From contig JACKBI010000009.1 in NCBI GenBank assembly GCA_020634615.1, positions 1 to 64,000 of the forward strand: a stretch of DNA of 64,000 nucleotides, read 5' to 3'. This DNA comes from Anaerolineales bacterium. Lineage in GTDB: Bacteria; Chloroflexota; Anaerolineae; JAAEKA01. The position numbers and the translations under genes are program-made. Below, piece after piece: positions 17,959 to 26,605 of the stretch. Numbering within the stretch: the first letter of the stretch is position 1; the number at the start of each line of letters is the position of its first letter. The notes beneath the pieces were generated by a model. That model was not told the origin of the DNA. It ran no database searches and worked only from the letters and a program-made list of their open reading frames with translations.

Positions 17959-20871
17959 TCAGATCGATCCGCCGTCGCCGACCAGAAAGAACGGCGCCCA
18001 GAAATAGGGATGCGTGTAGGCGTCGGCCGGCAGCTCGGGCGCAATCTGGCCGCGGATGAACTGCAACTGCGCCTGTCGCAGTGCGTCACCCTTGGTTGCA
18101 CCGCGCGTCAGGTGCTGGTAGAACGCAGTCATTAGCTCAGCAGTCGAGCGGTCCTCCACTGACCATTGGCTCAGTACTAGCGATGACGCGCCTGCGGCGA
18201 AAAAGGCGCGCATCAGGCCCAACAATTCGTCGCCGCCGCCCACCACATGTTGCCCGGTTTGGCAGGCACTCAGCGTCACCAGCGACGCGTTCAGCCGCAA
18301 GCTGAAGATGTCCAGCGTCGTGAGCCAACCCTTAGCCAGCGCGAGGCCGGAGAAGAGCGGGTTGTCGGGGCGAAAGTCGCCGTGTACCGCCATGTGCAGC
18401 ACGCGCTTGTTCGATGCGCTGGCACGCAGCGCGTCCGGTGTGGCGTCTTCTTCCAGAAACAGGTCGCCGCTGCAGAGTTCGGCCACCTGTTGCGCCTCAT
18501 CCACAGCGTGTGGTAACCGGCCGCCGAAGGAGTTGCCCAACGCCAGCACGCCGCTGCCGGTGCGCGGTTGGTCGCAACAGAAGCGCAGCAGACTGGCCAC
18601 CGGTAGTCGCGACAGTTCGAATCGCTCCACCAGATAGCGTTCGCCGTCGAACAGCGCCTGGAATGGCAGGTAATGCAGTGCGCCGTGGGGCACCACAACC
18701 AGGCGTTGAAAGCCTATCAGTTGTTGAACAACAGGTGCGATCAGCTGATTGTACAACTGGTTGAGTATGCCGAGCGCGTTGCCGGCCAGGCCGGGGATCT
18801 GGGCGATCTGGCTGGCGGGCACGGTGGCAAAATTGAGTTGCAGCCGCCGCAGGCTGCGGCGCACGCTGTTCTCGGTCAGGCTCAGTCGGGTCGCGGTCAC
18901 CGTGCTTTTCGTGACGACGAACGCGACAATGTCAGCATCGGTGACGAAATATTCCAGCACAGCGGTCTTGTCGTCCAGCGAGGACTGGAACGGTTCGGTG
19001 TGCACCTGCCAAAGGGTCACGTCGCGGGCGTAATCGGCGTTGCGCACCAGCAGCTTATGCCAGAGCTGCGTCATTCGTCCTTCCAACGCCACGACATCGC
19101 CGCTCAGCGGCTGGGGAGCGTCGCCGACCGTCCATGCGTTGCGGGTCTGGTCTGCGCTGCCTTGCCAGCGACGATAGAGCCGGTCGCGCTGCTCGCGCAG
19201 CTGCTCCAGTTCGGCGACGATACCCGCGTCGCCTGGCTTGCGGGCAGTCAGTCCCAGGTCGAGTTTGAAGGCCAGCATGTCAACCAGCGCACGGGATTTG
19301 GCGCGTTCGGCGTATTCCAGTCCGCGGCCCGGATCGTTCAGCTCCAGGCTGAGGCGCAGCGCGTGCTGGTAGAGCGACTGTTTGTCCTCCAGAAAGCCGG
19401 CCCGGTGTTCGACCATGGCGCGGCCGCGCAGTTGTTCCAACGCCTGAATGGCCAACTCGTAGTGTTGGCGCGCTTCCTGCCGGTTTTCCTGTGCTTCGGC
19501 GTCGGCGGCCAGGATGGCGTGCGATTGGTGGGCCAGTTCGGCCAGATGCTGCTGGTCAGCTGTTGTCAGAGCCTGGCGCGCCAGGGTGCGCGCCAGCGCG
19601 TGCTGGTTCAGCGCCAACGCTGCGCGGGCGGCTACCAGCGCGGCCTGTGCCTGTTGCACCGGCAGCTTGCGTTGCTCGAATTCCTCGACGCATTGCATCG
19701 CCAGCGCCAGACTTTCGCTGGGCTGGCCCTGCACCTCCAGCAAGGCAGCACGCTCGATATCGACCCGGTTGATCCAGACGACGTTTCCTTCCGCCTCGAA
19801 AAGGGCGCGGGCGTCATTCAGGGCTTGAAACGCCAGGTCGATTCGCCGCAAACCGATTTGTGCAACGGCTTCATTGAGCCATGTCTCGGCAACTTCGCGC
19901 TGGCGGCCCACCTGCCGGCAGAATCCGCGCACATCGCGGCATTTTTCCAGCGCGTCGTCGAATCGCCGCAATTGCAGCAGGCAGTAACTGGTGACGAGAT
20001 CAGTTTCGATGGCGTCCACCGGCCGTCCGTCGGCGAGGAAAGTGTCGCGGGCCTGGTCGAGCAGAGCGAGCGCCTCGTTGAAGCGTCCCAGCATGACATA
20101 GGTTGCGGCCAGATTCTGCTGAACGTGGCCGGTTTCCGCCTGCTGGTTGGTACGCTCCAGCAGCTTGAGGGCGTGCTTGTTGGCCGCGATGGACGCCTGA
20201 AACCGTCCCAGGTTGCGCAGGACGATGGCGCGGTCCTGTTCGACCAGCGGCAACAGCCGTTCGCCTTCGGCGCCGAGGCGCAGGCAGAGGGCGCGTGTTT
20301 GCTCGAACTCGGCCAGGGCGCGCTCGTCGTCCCGCTGCCGTCCGTGAACGACAGCCAGGTTCATGGAAAGATTGGCCAGCGCCCGCCACTGTTGGTGCGC
20401 TTCAAGGATCGGACGCGCCTGGTTGCCGGCTGCCAGCGCTTCTTCGTACTGCCCAAGCATAGCCAGCGCGAAGATCTTGCCGACGGCCGAGCCGGCCTGT
20501 TCGGCGCTGCGCCCGTGACGGTCATAAAGCGCAGCCGCCTGATCGTAGACCTCTACTGCGCGCGCGTACTGGCCCAGCCCGCCAAGCGCCAGCGCGTTTG
20601 CTTCGGCCAATAACCCCAACGCCTGGTTGCATTCATCATGCCGCAGAAGCCCCAGATGCTGCAAGAGATAGGCCATATCCAGTGACCGCCGTACGTCGGC
20701 GCGCAAAAACCGGTCAGCCTGATCCTTGAGATAGCCGGCGACCTGGTCATCAAGCGCCGGCCGGCTGGCTTCCAGCCAGGCTTTCTGAGTGTCGAGATCT
20801 GGCACTGTCGCCAGTTTCTCGATCAGCTCCTGGGAAGTCATCGGTGTGCTCAGCGTGCGATCCGTAATCAA
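17959..20871 (-). CDS. TPR protein with C-terminal CHAT (caspase-like) protease domain
   Basis: 970 residues, no signal peptide, so cytoplasmic. Residues about 50-560 are consecutive TPR-like helical pairs (for example LGQYEEALAAGNQARPI, LGRFNEALALLDQARDTF). Residues about 640-965 form a CHAT domain: LPFQALF, then catalytic His830 in HMAVHGDF and Cys870 in LSACQTG, and the closing LSQWSVEDRSTAELM. Both catalytic residues are intact. CHAT-TPR proteins are separase/caspase relatives; TPRs usually receive a protein signal that unleashes the protease. The TTG start (20871) overlaps the stop codon of the zinc-finger gene (TTGA), implying coupled translation; ATG 20841 is an alternative. Confidence 0.92.
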   Translation of the reverse strand: MITDRTLSTPMTSQELIEKLATVPDLDTQKAWLEASRPALDDQVAGYLKDQADRFLRADVRRSLDMAYLLQHLGLLRHDECNQALGLLAEANALALGGLGQYARAVEVYDQAAALYDRHGRSAEQAGSAVGKIFALAMLGQYEEALAAGNQARPILEAHQQWRALANLSMNLAVVHGRQRDDERALAEFEQTRALCLRLGAEGERLLPLVEQDRAIVLRNLGRFQASIAANKHALKLLERTNQQAETGHVQQNLAATYVMLGRFNEALALLDQARDTFLADGRPVDAIETDLVTSYCLLQLRRFDDALEKCRDVRGFCRQVGRQREVAETWLNEAVAQIGLRRIDLAFQALNDARALFEAEGNVVWINRVDIERAALLEVQGQPSESLALAMQCVEEFEQRKLPVQQAQAALVAARAALALNQHALARTLARQALTTADQQHLAELAHQSHAILAADAEAQENRQEARQHYELAIQALEQLRGRAMVEHRAGFLEDKQSLYQHALRLSLELNDPGRGLEYAERAKSRALVDMLAFKLDLGLTARKPGDAGIVAELEQLREQRDRLYRRWQGSADQTRNAWTVGDAPQPLSGDVVALEGRMTQLWHKLLVRNADYARDVTLWQVHTEPFQSSLDDKTAVLEYFVTDADIVAFVVTKSTVTATRLSLTENSVRRSLRRLQLNFATVPASQIAQIPGLAGNALGILNQLYNQLIAPVVQQLIGFQRLVVVPHGALHYLPFQALFDGERYLVERFELSRLPVASLLRFCCDQPRTGSGVLALGNSFGGRLPHAVDEAQQVAELCSGDLFLEEDATPDALRASASNKRVLHMAVHGDFRPDNPLFSGLALAKGWLTTLDIFSLRLNASLVTLSACQTGQHVVGGGDELLGLMRAFFAAGASSLVLSQWSVEDRSTAELMTAFYQHLTRGATKGDALRQAQLQFIRGQIAPELPADAYTHPYFWAPFFLVGDGGSI

Positions 20872-21599
20872 GTGACCGAAAGCGTCTGAATGTGGATTTC
20901 GACGTTTGTCCCCGACAGAATGAGTTCGTATTCCCCAGGCTTCAAGCGCAACAGCTCGAAGTTGCCGTAGACGTCGACCTGCGTGGTCGCGATGCGTTGT
21001 CCGCCGCTCCAGATCTCAACCAATGTGCCGGCCACGGCAGGTCCGATCAGCAGTCCGGTGAGAGCGTATCGGTCAGGCCGGTCCAGGTCCCCGTCGATCT
21101 CGATGACGGCGCGGTATTCGCCGGCTTCGTAGGTCAGCGGCCCTTCTGCGCCGCCGCGCACTGCGGCAAATGACGGCGTCATGGCTGGCTGGCCGAGGCC
21201 GCTCAGACCGCTGACCAGGCGCGCGATGAACACCTGAACCCGGTCCATTGCCGGCTGAATGCGCTGCGACTCGAACGTCGGATCAGGTTGCGCCATGAAG
21301 GCATCCAACTGGCGCAGTTCGGCCGAACAATGCGGACACGTTGCAAGGTGGGTTTCGATCAGGGTGGTTTCGACGGCGGAAAGCAAGCCGATGCTGTATT
21401 CACCGAGTTGGATGGAAGGAGGGCAGGCGGCCCGGAAAAGCGACGCGTTCAAAGCAGAGTTGGTCTGGCGAAGTTGGCAGAGCGCGGCAGCACAATCGCC
21501 GCACTCATCAATGTGTCGAACAAGCGCGGGGTCGGCCTCGCCGTCCAGAACCATCATCAGGGCGCCGTCAGGGAAATGGGTGATAAACTCGCATGCCAT
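20868..21599 (-). CDS. Double zf-HC2 protein with C-terminal beta-sandwich, putative anti-sigma
   Basis: 243 residues from ATG 21599, after AGAAGGAGTAA; an upstream ATG (21635) is less likely. Two anti-sigma-type zinc-finger motifs are seen, HIDECGDCAAAL and HLATCPHCSAEL (HxxxCxxC), with about 50 residues between them. No transmembrane helix follows, unlike most zf-HC2 anti-sigma factors. Instead the C-terminus (about 155-243) looks like a carboxypeptidase-regulatory-like beta-sandwich (VDVYGNFELLRLKPGEYELIL). Expected role: hold the upstream sigma factor, or sense a ligand, in the cytoplasm. The gene lies 47 bases after the sigma gene and overlaps the CHAT gene. Confidence 0.75.
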   Translation of the reverse strand: MACEFITHFPDGALMMVLDGEADPALVRHIDECGDCAAALCQLRQTNSALNASLFRAACPPSIQLGEYSIGLLSAVETTLIETHLATCPHCSAELRQLDAFMAQPDPTFESQRIQPAMDRVQVFIARLVSGLSGLGQPAMTPSFAAVRGGAEGPLTYEAGEYRAVIEIDGDLDRPDRYALTGLLIGPAVAGTLVEIWSGGQRIATTQVDVYGNFELLRLKPGEYELILSGTNVEIHIQTLSVT

Positions 21600-21646
21600 G
21601 AATGTGTTACTCCTTCTGCCACTATGAACGTTCAAAGCCGCACAAT

Positions 21647-22351
21647 TCAGGCAGCAAATGCGAGGAAACTTACCAGTTCGTGATCACGTCGCAACCGCTC
21701 CAGCACGTTCTGCTTGGTTCGGTACACGTCTTTGATATCATCGAACATCTCTGGCTGCGTTTCCATCAGTTCGGCCGGTTTCATGCCCATGACAAAGGAG
21801 GCGTAGATGACAGTCCGCTCCTTTTCGCTGTTGAGCCGCTCCTCGATGAGACGCCAGAACTGGCTGCGGTCGACGCGGGCTACGGTGTCGGTTTCAAGGT
21901 CGCCCGGCGCCGGGGCTACCCGCATCTCCTCCGAGTCAGATCCCTCTTCGATCAACGACAGCTCGCGGCCGCGATTGAAATCAACGATTGCGCTGTTGCT
22001 GCACATTTTGAGGTAGCGCAACAGCGATTTGAGGTTGTCAAAGCGGCTGAACTTGGCCGGTGTGACCGCATGCCAGAGCTTCTCGAAGGTCCGGTTGACG
22101 AAGTATTGCGTGTCCTCACCGGTGGTCGGGAAGGCCGGGTGCCGCTCGATCCAACCGGCTACCAATGGCAAGTACTGGTTGAACAGGCAGGTATGCGCTT
22201 CCTGGTCGGCATCGACAATGGCTCGCCGGAACAGTTCATAGCAATAACGCGGGTCGTACTCCAGACGTTTGAAGAACCGGTGAGTCTCTTCGCTACAGCG
22301 ATGGGCGATACCGGCCAGCGTCAGGGACGTGATTTCTGCTGGGTCAATCAT
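21647..22351 (-). CDS. ECF-like RNA polymerase sigma factor
   Basis: 234 residues, compact ECF architecture: a divergent region 2 (about 40-125, FNQYLPLVAGWIERH to YLKMCSNSAIVDFNRGR) and region 4 (about 165-230, ERTVIYASFVMGMKPAEL ... VYRTKQNVLERLRRD). The segment between helices of region 4 is longer than in common ECF factors (METQPEMFDDIKD). No ECF group could be assigned. It is the first gene of the module with the zinc-finger, CHAT and subtilase genes and has a promoter 47 bases upstream. Its own target promoter cannot be deduced here. Confidence 0.8.
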   Translation of the reverse strand: MIDPAEITSLTLAGIAHRCSEETHRFFKRLEYDPRYCYELFRRAIVDADQEAHTCLFNQYLPLVAGWIERHPAFPTTGEDTQYFVNRTFEKLWHAVTPAKFSRFDNLKSLLRYLKMCSNSAIVDFNRGRELSLIEEGSDSEEMRVAPAPGDLETDTVARVDRSQFWRLIEERLNSEKERTVIYASFVMGMKPAELMETQPEMFDDIKDVYRTKQNVLERLRRDHELVSFLAFAA

Positions 22352-22397
22352 GGGGATGCTTGGGCTCGGTTGAGAAGGAAGAAGGGTTGACAGCGTT

Positions 22398-22425
22398 ATT
22401 ATACGACTTCCGGGACAGGATGCAA
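22398..22425 (-). promoter_or_regulatory. Promoter of the sigma/CHAT module
   Basis: Minus strand TTGCAT (22425-22420), 16-base spacer, TATAAT (22403-22398), 47 bases before the sigma factor ATG. It looks housekeeping-type, so the module may have basal constitutive transcription. Confidence 0.5.
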
Positions 22426-22600
22426 GGAAGCCGCCAATTCTGATCGATTAAGCCTCCCTTAAGGTCGAATTCATATAGGCTTGAGAAATGCCTGTTATTA
22501 TACTTCGTGAAGGTGGCGCATTATTCGTGACCAGTCCAGGTGCCTGGGTTGGCTTTGTCCGACCTGAATCTATGGTATGGAAACGTTGGAGGATCGTGTT

Positions 22601-23797
22601 ATGCGTGTTTCAGTAAGAATGATAGTCTTATTTGTATTGGCAGGAGTGTTGGTTGGCGCGGCGTTTGCCACTGTGTTCGGGGATAATCTCGGTACATTGC
22701 ACATTCAGGATGCGCGGGCAAGTACGGCAACAGCCACGGACATAAGCGCGCCCGCGGTGCCGGCTGCGGCGGCCAAGCCCTCGGCACAACCGACAAACGC
22801 TGCGGCGCTTCAGACAGGGGATGGGGACGCGTTGGTGGCTGCTGAAGAGCAGGTGCTGGGCAGCATCTACGACAACGTGCTGCCGTCGGTGGTCCATATC
22901 CAGGTGGCTCAGGGCCAGGGGTCCGGGTTTGTCTGGGATAACCAGGGGCATATCGTCACCAACAACCACGTCGTCGAAGGTACGTCACAGGTCATGGTGA
23001 GTTTCGCTGACGGCGACCGGGCCATCGGCACCGTGCTGGGCACCGATCCCGAGTCTGACCTGGCGGTGGTAGAGGTGGATGTCCCGGCCGCCAACCTCAA
23101 ACCGGTGACTTTGGGCGACAGTGACAAACTGAGCGTTGGACAACTGGCGGTGGCGTTGGGCAATCCCTTCGGTCTGGATAACACGATGACCGCCGGCATT
23201 ATCAGCGCCCTTGGACGCAACATCAACAGCGGAAACAGTCAGTTTTCGATCCCGCGGGTCATCCAGACTGATGCCCCCATCAATCCTGGCAACTCAGGCG
23301 GTCCGCTGCTCGATCGCTCTGGCGAAGTCATCGGCATCAACACCCAGATCGTCAGCAACAGTGGCAGCAACTCCGGCATCGGGTTCTCTGTGCCCATCAA
23401 CATCGCCAAACGGGTCGTTCCTGCGCTGATCAAAGATGGCAACTTCTCGTATTCGTGGCTGGGTGTGGCCGGTCAAACGGTATTGCCAGATCTTGTGGAC
23501 GCTCTGAATCTGCCGGCGGAGACGCACGGTGTGTTGATCAGTTCGGTCGCCGATGGAGGTCCAGCCGCGCTGGCCGGGCTGCGCGGTGGAACACGCATCA
23601 CGCAGGTTGAGGGGCTATCGGTGCCGGTCGGAGGCGACGTCGTTATCAGCATCAACGGCACGGAGATCAGCAGCATGGACGATCTGATGGCCTACCTGAC
23701 CGTCAAGACCAGCCCTGGCGACACCGTGACGCTGGATATCATCCGCAACAACGGACGCCAGTCGCAGGTCAACGTTACCCTGCAAGCGCGACCGTAG
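22601..23797 (+). CDS. HtrA/DegP-type S1C serine protease with PDZ domain
   Basis: 398 residues from ATG 22601, after TTGGAGG at 22586-22592 (ATG 22577 lies before that site). An uncleaved N-terminal hydrophobic helix (about 5-25) anchors it, with an Ala/Thr/Pro linker. Trypsin-like triad: His in VTNNHVVEG, Asp in ESDLAVVEVD, Ser in NPGNSGGPL. One PDZ domain follows (about 290-395, with SVADGGPAALAGLRGGTRI and GDVVISINGTEI). HtrA proteins degrade misfolded envelope proteins. It is divergent from the sigma/CHAT module, separated by about 250 bases, so the two protease loci may share stress control. Confidence 0.92.
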   Translation: MRVSVRMIVLFVLAGVLVGAAFATVFGDNLGTLHIQDARASTATATDISAPAVPAAAAKPSAQPTNAAALQTGDGDALVAAEEQVLGSIYDNVLPSVVHIQVAQGQGSGFVWDNQGHIVTNNHVVEGTSQVMVSFADGDRAIGTVLGTDPESDLAVVEVDVPAANLKPVTLGDSDKLSVGQLAVALGNPFGLDNTMTAGIISALGRNINSGNSQFSIPRVIQTDAPINPGNSGGPLLDRSGEVIGINTQIVSNSGSNSGIGFSVPINIAKRVVPALIKDGNFSYSWLGVAGQTVLPDLVDALNLPAETHGVLISSVADGGPAALAGLRGGTRITQVEGLSVPVGGDVVISINGTEISSMDDLMAYLTVKTSPGDTVTLDIIRNNGRQSQVNVTLQARP

Positions 23798-23812
23798 GGG
23801 CGGAGGGTGATC

Positions 23813-23929
23813 GGTAAACGGTAAACGGTCGGAGGTCAGAGGTCAGAGATCAGCAATCGGAACACTGATCACCGATCACCGATTACTGATTACCGATCAC
23901 CGATCACCGATAACTGATCACCGATCACC
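23813..23929. repeat. Degenerate heptanucleotide tandem repeat array
   Basis: From 23867 to 23929 nine head-to-tail 7-bp units occur (GATCACC x6 plus GATTACT, GATTACC, GATAACT). Upstream (23813-23861) seven more 7-bp units follow the same period (GGTAAAC x2, GGTCGGA, GGTCAGA x2, GATCAGC, AATCGGA), interrupted by a 5-base unit. It fills the spacer between the htrA and uppP genes. Similar heptamer arrays are known in some cyanobacteria. Confidence 0.85.
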
Positions 23930-24032
23930 GTCGCCAGGGCGTGCTTTGACAGAAGCGGTGCAAGGCGTATACTGACGTGGCTGCAGAGCATTGTGCTCGC
24001 AGCCACGTTTTTGTTTTGAAAGGCGCATTGTC

Positions 24033-24845
24033 ATGCTTCAAAACCTGGCGCAGCTCTGGCAGGCTGTCCTGTTGGGCATTGTCGAGGGTCTCACCGAGTT
24101 TCTCCCGATCTCATCTACCGGTCATCTGATTATCTTTTCCGACCTGCTCAAGTTTGAGGGCAGTCTGGGCGGCACTTTTGAGATATTCATCCAGCTCGGT
24201 GCGGTGCTGGCAGTGGTCTTCTATTATCGCAACGACCTGTGGCAGCAGGTCCGTACCGTGCCACACAACCCGACGGTCCAGCGGTTCTGGCTCAACATCC
24301 TGATCGGTTTCCTGCCGGCCGCGTTGATCGGTGTGCTGTTGCACGACTGGATCAAGGAAGTGCTTTTCAACCCCGCTGTGGTTGCGTCTGCGCTGCTGCT
24401 GGGCGGCGTGATTATCCTGCTGGTCGAGCGACGCGATCATTCGGTTGGCACGTCTTCGGTCTATTCGGTCTCGCCACGCCAGGCACTGGGCGTCGGATTG
24501 GCACAGATTCTCGCCCTCATTCCAGGCGCATCACGCTCAGCCTCCACCATTATCGGCGGCTTGCTATCTGGCCTTGACCGTCCTACTGCTACCAGTTTCT
24601 CATTCTATCTGGCGATTCCCACCCTGGGGGCTGCGACGGTATACGATCTGGCGACCAACCTCGATCAGGTGTCGAGCAACGATGCGCTTAACCTGCTGGT
24701 CGGCACGGTGGTGTCGTTTGTAGTTTCGTTGCTGGTGATCCGCTGGCTGTTGCGTTACATCTCCAACCACGACTTCAAGATCTTCGGCTTCTACCGGATC
24801 GTGGTCGGGCTGGTGGTGATCGCGTGGTTCTATCTGATCTCCTGA
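24033..24845 (+). CDS. uppP: Undecaprenyl-diphosphatase (BacA/UppP)
   Basis: 270 residues from ATG 24033, after GAAAGG. A polytopic membrane protein with the family signatures EGLTEFLPISSTGHL (about 18-32) and IPGASRSASTIIGGL (about 160-174). It removes a phosphate from undecaprenyl diphosphate, recycling the lipid carrier for peptidoglycan and other envelope polymers; the active site faces the outside. An upstream in-frame codon at 23991 exists but lacks a ribosome-binding site. It converges on the sir2 gene with only 6 bases between. Confidence 0.95.
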   Translation: MLQNLAQLWQAVLLGIVEGLTEFLPISSTGHLIIFSDLLKFEGSLGGTFEIFIQLGAVLAVVFYYRNDLWQQVRTVPHNPTVQRFWLNILIGFLPAALIGVLLHDWIKEVLFNPAVVASALLLGGVIILLVERRDHSVGTSSVYSVSPRQALGVGLAQILALIPGASRSASTIIGGLLSGLDRPTATSFSFYLAIPTLGAATVYDLATNLDQVSSNDALNLLVGTVVSFVVSLLVIRWLLRYISNHDFKIFGFYRIVVGLVVIAWFYLIS

Positions 24846-24851
24846 CCGAGA

Positions 24852-25604
24852 CTAAAGCCGCAGCACCTCCAGCAACTGGGGCAGCACACTGCCGATGTCG
24901 CCGCGCACTGTCACGTCCGCCAGCGTGTCGACGGAGGTTGGCTGGCGATTGATGATCGCAAGGCGACTGCCGCGCCGCCGGGCCAGGTGCGGCAGGTCGC
25001 TGGCCGGTTCAACCTCCAGCGACGTTCCGATGGCCACCATCAGGTCGCAGCGCAACGCTGCCTCCTGCGCCCGGCGCAGGCTTTCATAGGGCAGTGGTTC
25101 GCCAAACAAGATCGCGTTTGGCTTGAGCAGGTTGCCGCAGTCTGCACAGCGCAACACCTCGCCGCGTTCCACTCTTTCCCAAAGGGTGTCGCTGGGCGTT
25201 TCCTCAGCACAGCCCAGGCAGCGCGCTGAGCGAATGTCGCCATGCAACTCCACCACCGCGCTCGATCCCGCCTGTTGGTGCAATCCATCGATGTTTTGTG
25301 TGATCAGCAGATCCAGCTTGCCGGCCCGTTCCAGCGCGGCCAGTGCGTGATGGGCGGCGTTGGGGCGGGCAGCACGGATGGCGCGCGCCACCGGCATGAA
25401 CCAGCGGTAAAAACGTTCGGGATTGTCGTGAAAGCCCCAGATCGATGCCACTTCCATGGGGTCGAAGGTGTTCCAGAGCCCGGAGAACGGGCTGCGAAAA
25501 TCGGGAATGCCTGAGGGCGTGCTGACGCCGGCTCCTGTCAGGACGACGACCGAGCTGGCGGAGCGGATGAGGTCTGCAACTCTGCGGATAGAAGGATCAG
25601 CCAT
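24852..25604 (-). CDS. Sir2-family NAD-dependent protein deacylase
   Basis: 250 residues from ATG 25604 (MADPSIRR). Canonical sirtuin: GAGVSTPSGIPDFRS (NAD binding), TQNIDGLH, the catalytic His in VELHGDI, a zinc ribbon with CLGC and CADC pairs, and GTSLEVEPA. It removes acyl groups from lysine using NAD, yielding O-acyl-ADP-ribose and nicotinamide. No Tyr-x-x-Arg pair of the Sir5-type desuccinylases is evident at the expected place, so ordinary deacetylase activity is the simplest assumption. A separate promoter should lie in the 242 bases shared with the divergent phosphatidyltransferase gene. Confidence 0.93.
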   Translation of the reverse strand: MADPSIRRVADLIRSASSVVVLTGAGVSTPSGIPDFRSPFSGLWNTFDPMEVASIWGFHDNPERFYRWFMPVARAIRAARPNAAHHALAALERAGKLDLLITQNIDGLHQQAGSSAVVELHGDIRSARCLGCAEETPSDTLWERVERGEVLRCADCGNLLKPNAILFGEPLPYESLRRAQEAALRCDLMVAIGTSLEVEPASDLPHLARRRGSRLAIINRQPTSVDTLADVTVRGDIGSVLPQLLEVLRL

Positions 25605-25846
25605 GGCGCACATTGCCCATACAGCGGTGAGAACGGATTTACTGTACCACAATGGCAGGCCGGCAGCAAAATCACCCGCCCACTTCTGTACTATCCGCTG
25701 AAGCGTTGGCTTCGCACTCAGGTCCGGTCGTAGCGCCTGCCTTTGACACCACAGGTCGAAGGGAGTATTATATCGCCAGTACCCTGATGGGTTCTTGCAT
25801 CGTTGCCAAGTTTCATTCCCCTCATTCTGGAAAGGCGACCACCGAC

Positions 25847-26485
25847 ATGCTTACGGCCTGGCTACGAAAGACCTTTCGCGGTGTGCTGGAGGCGGTAGCC
25901 CGCTTCTTCAATCGGCTGGGTGTTTCGCCCAATCAACTGACCCTCATCGGACTGATATTGCAGGGGATCGTGGCGGCGGTGATCGCGGCCGGCTATTTGC
26001 AGCTTGCCGGCATCCTTCTGATTTTCTTTTCCATCTTCGACGCGTTTGACGGAACGCTGGCGCGCATGACGGGGCAGGTCAGCCGCTTCGGCGCGTTCTT
26101 CGATGCCACCATCGACCGCTACGCAGAATCCATCGTTCTGTTCGGGCTGTTGGTGTACTACAGCGGACAGCCCGACTCGACCACACAAACGCTGCTGATC
26201 TACGTTGCCATTGTGGGATCCCTGCTGGTCAGCTATACCCGCGCCAAGGCCGAGAGTCTGGGCATCCCCTGCAAAGAGGGAATCCTGACGCGCGCCGAGC
26301 GGGTCGTGTTGCTGGTCATCGGCTTGCTGCTGGGAACCTGGCAGCCGATCGCGGCTTTGCCTGACGCGTTGACGGTGGTGCTTTGGCTGCTGGCGATCCT
26401 CAGCAATGTTACCGCGATTCAGCGGGTGCTGGCAGTGCGCAAGACCGTGCGCGAGCAGGACGCTCTGCCGGATCAGCCCGCCTGA
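25847..26485 (+). CDS. CDP-alcohol phosphatidyltransferase family protein
   Basis: 212 residues from ATG 25847 (MLTAWLRKTF), preceded by TGGAAAGGCG; the longer open frame upstream has no start signal. The CDP-alcohol phosphatidyltransferase motif DGTLARMTGQVSRFGAFFD (Asp-Gly...Ala-Arg...Gly...Asp) continues into ATIDRYAE with all metal-binding Asp residues. About five hydrophobic helices. It joins a CDP-diacylglycerol to an alcohol, such as inositol phosphate or glycerol phosphate, or works in the reverse sense; the ending and length resemble the archaetidylinositol/phosphatidylinositol-phosphate synthase group, but the substrate is not certain. Confidence 0.87.
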   Translation: MLTAWLRKTFRGVLEAVARFFNRLGVSPNQLTLIGLILQGIVAAVIAAGYLQLAGILLIFFSIFDAFDGTLARMTGQVSRFGAFFDATIDRYAESIVLFGLLVYYSGQPDSTTQTLLIYVAIVGSLLVSYTRAKAESLGIPCKEGILTRAERVVLLVIGLLLGTWQPIAALPDALTVVLWLLAILSNVTAIQRVLAVRKTVREQDALPDQPA

Positions 26486-26605
26486 ATCTGGAATTGGCGA
26501 CGTTCACCAGGTACATCTCGTAGGATGCAAGCTGCGAGACACCAATTGTGGGGCAATCTTGCAAAAAGCCGTTACTTTACGCGGATACTATCGTCATAGA
26601 GGGTA

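Noticed and set aside
18673..20613. A 646-codon open frame opposite the CHAT-TPR gene
   Set aside because: The coding strand carries clear TPR and CHAT motifs; the reverse reading has none.
23813..23929. The heptamer array as a CRISPR
   Set aside because: Units are 7 bp without unique spacers, and no cas gene is present.
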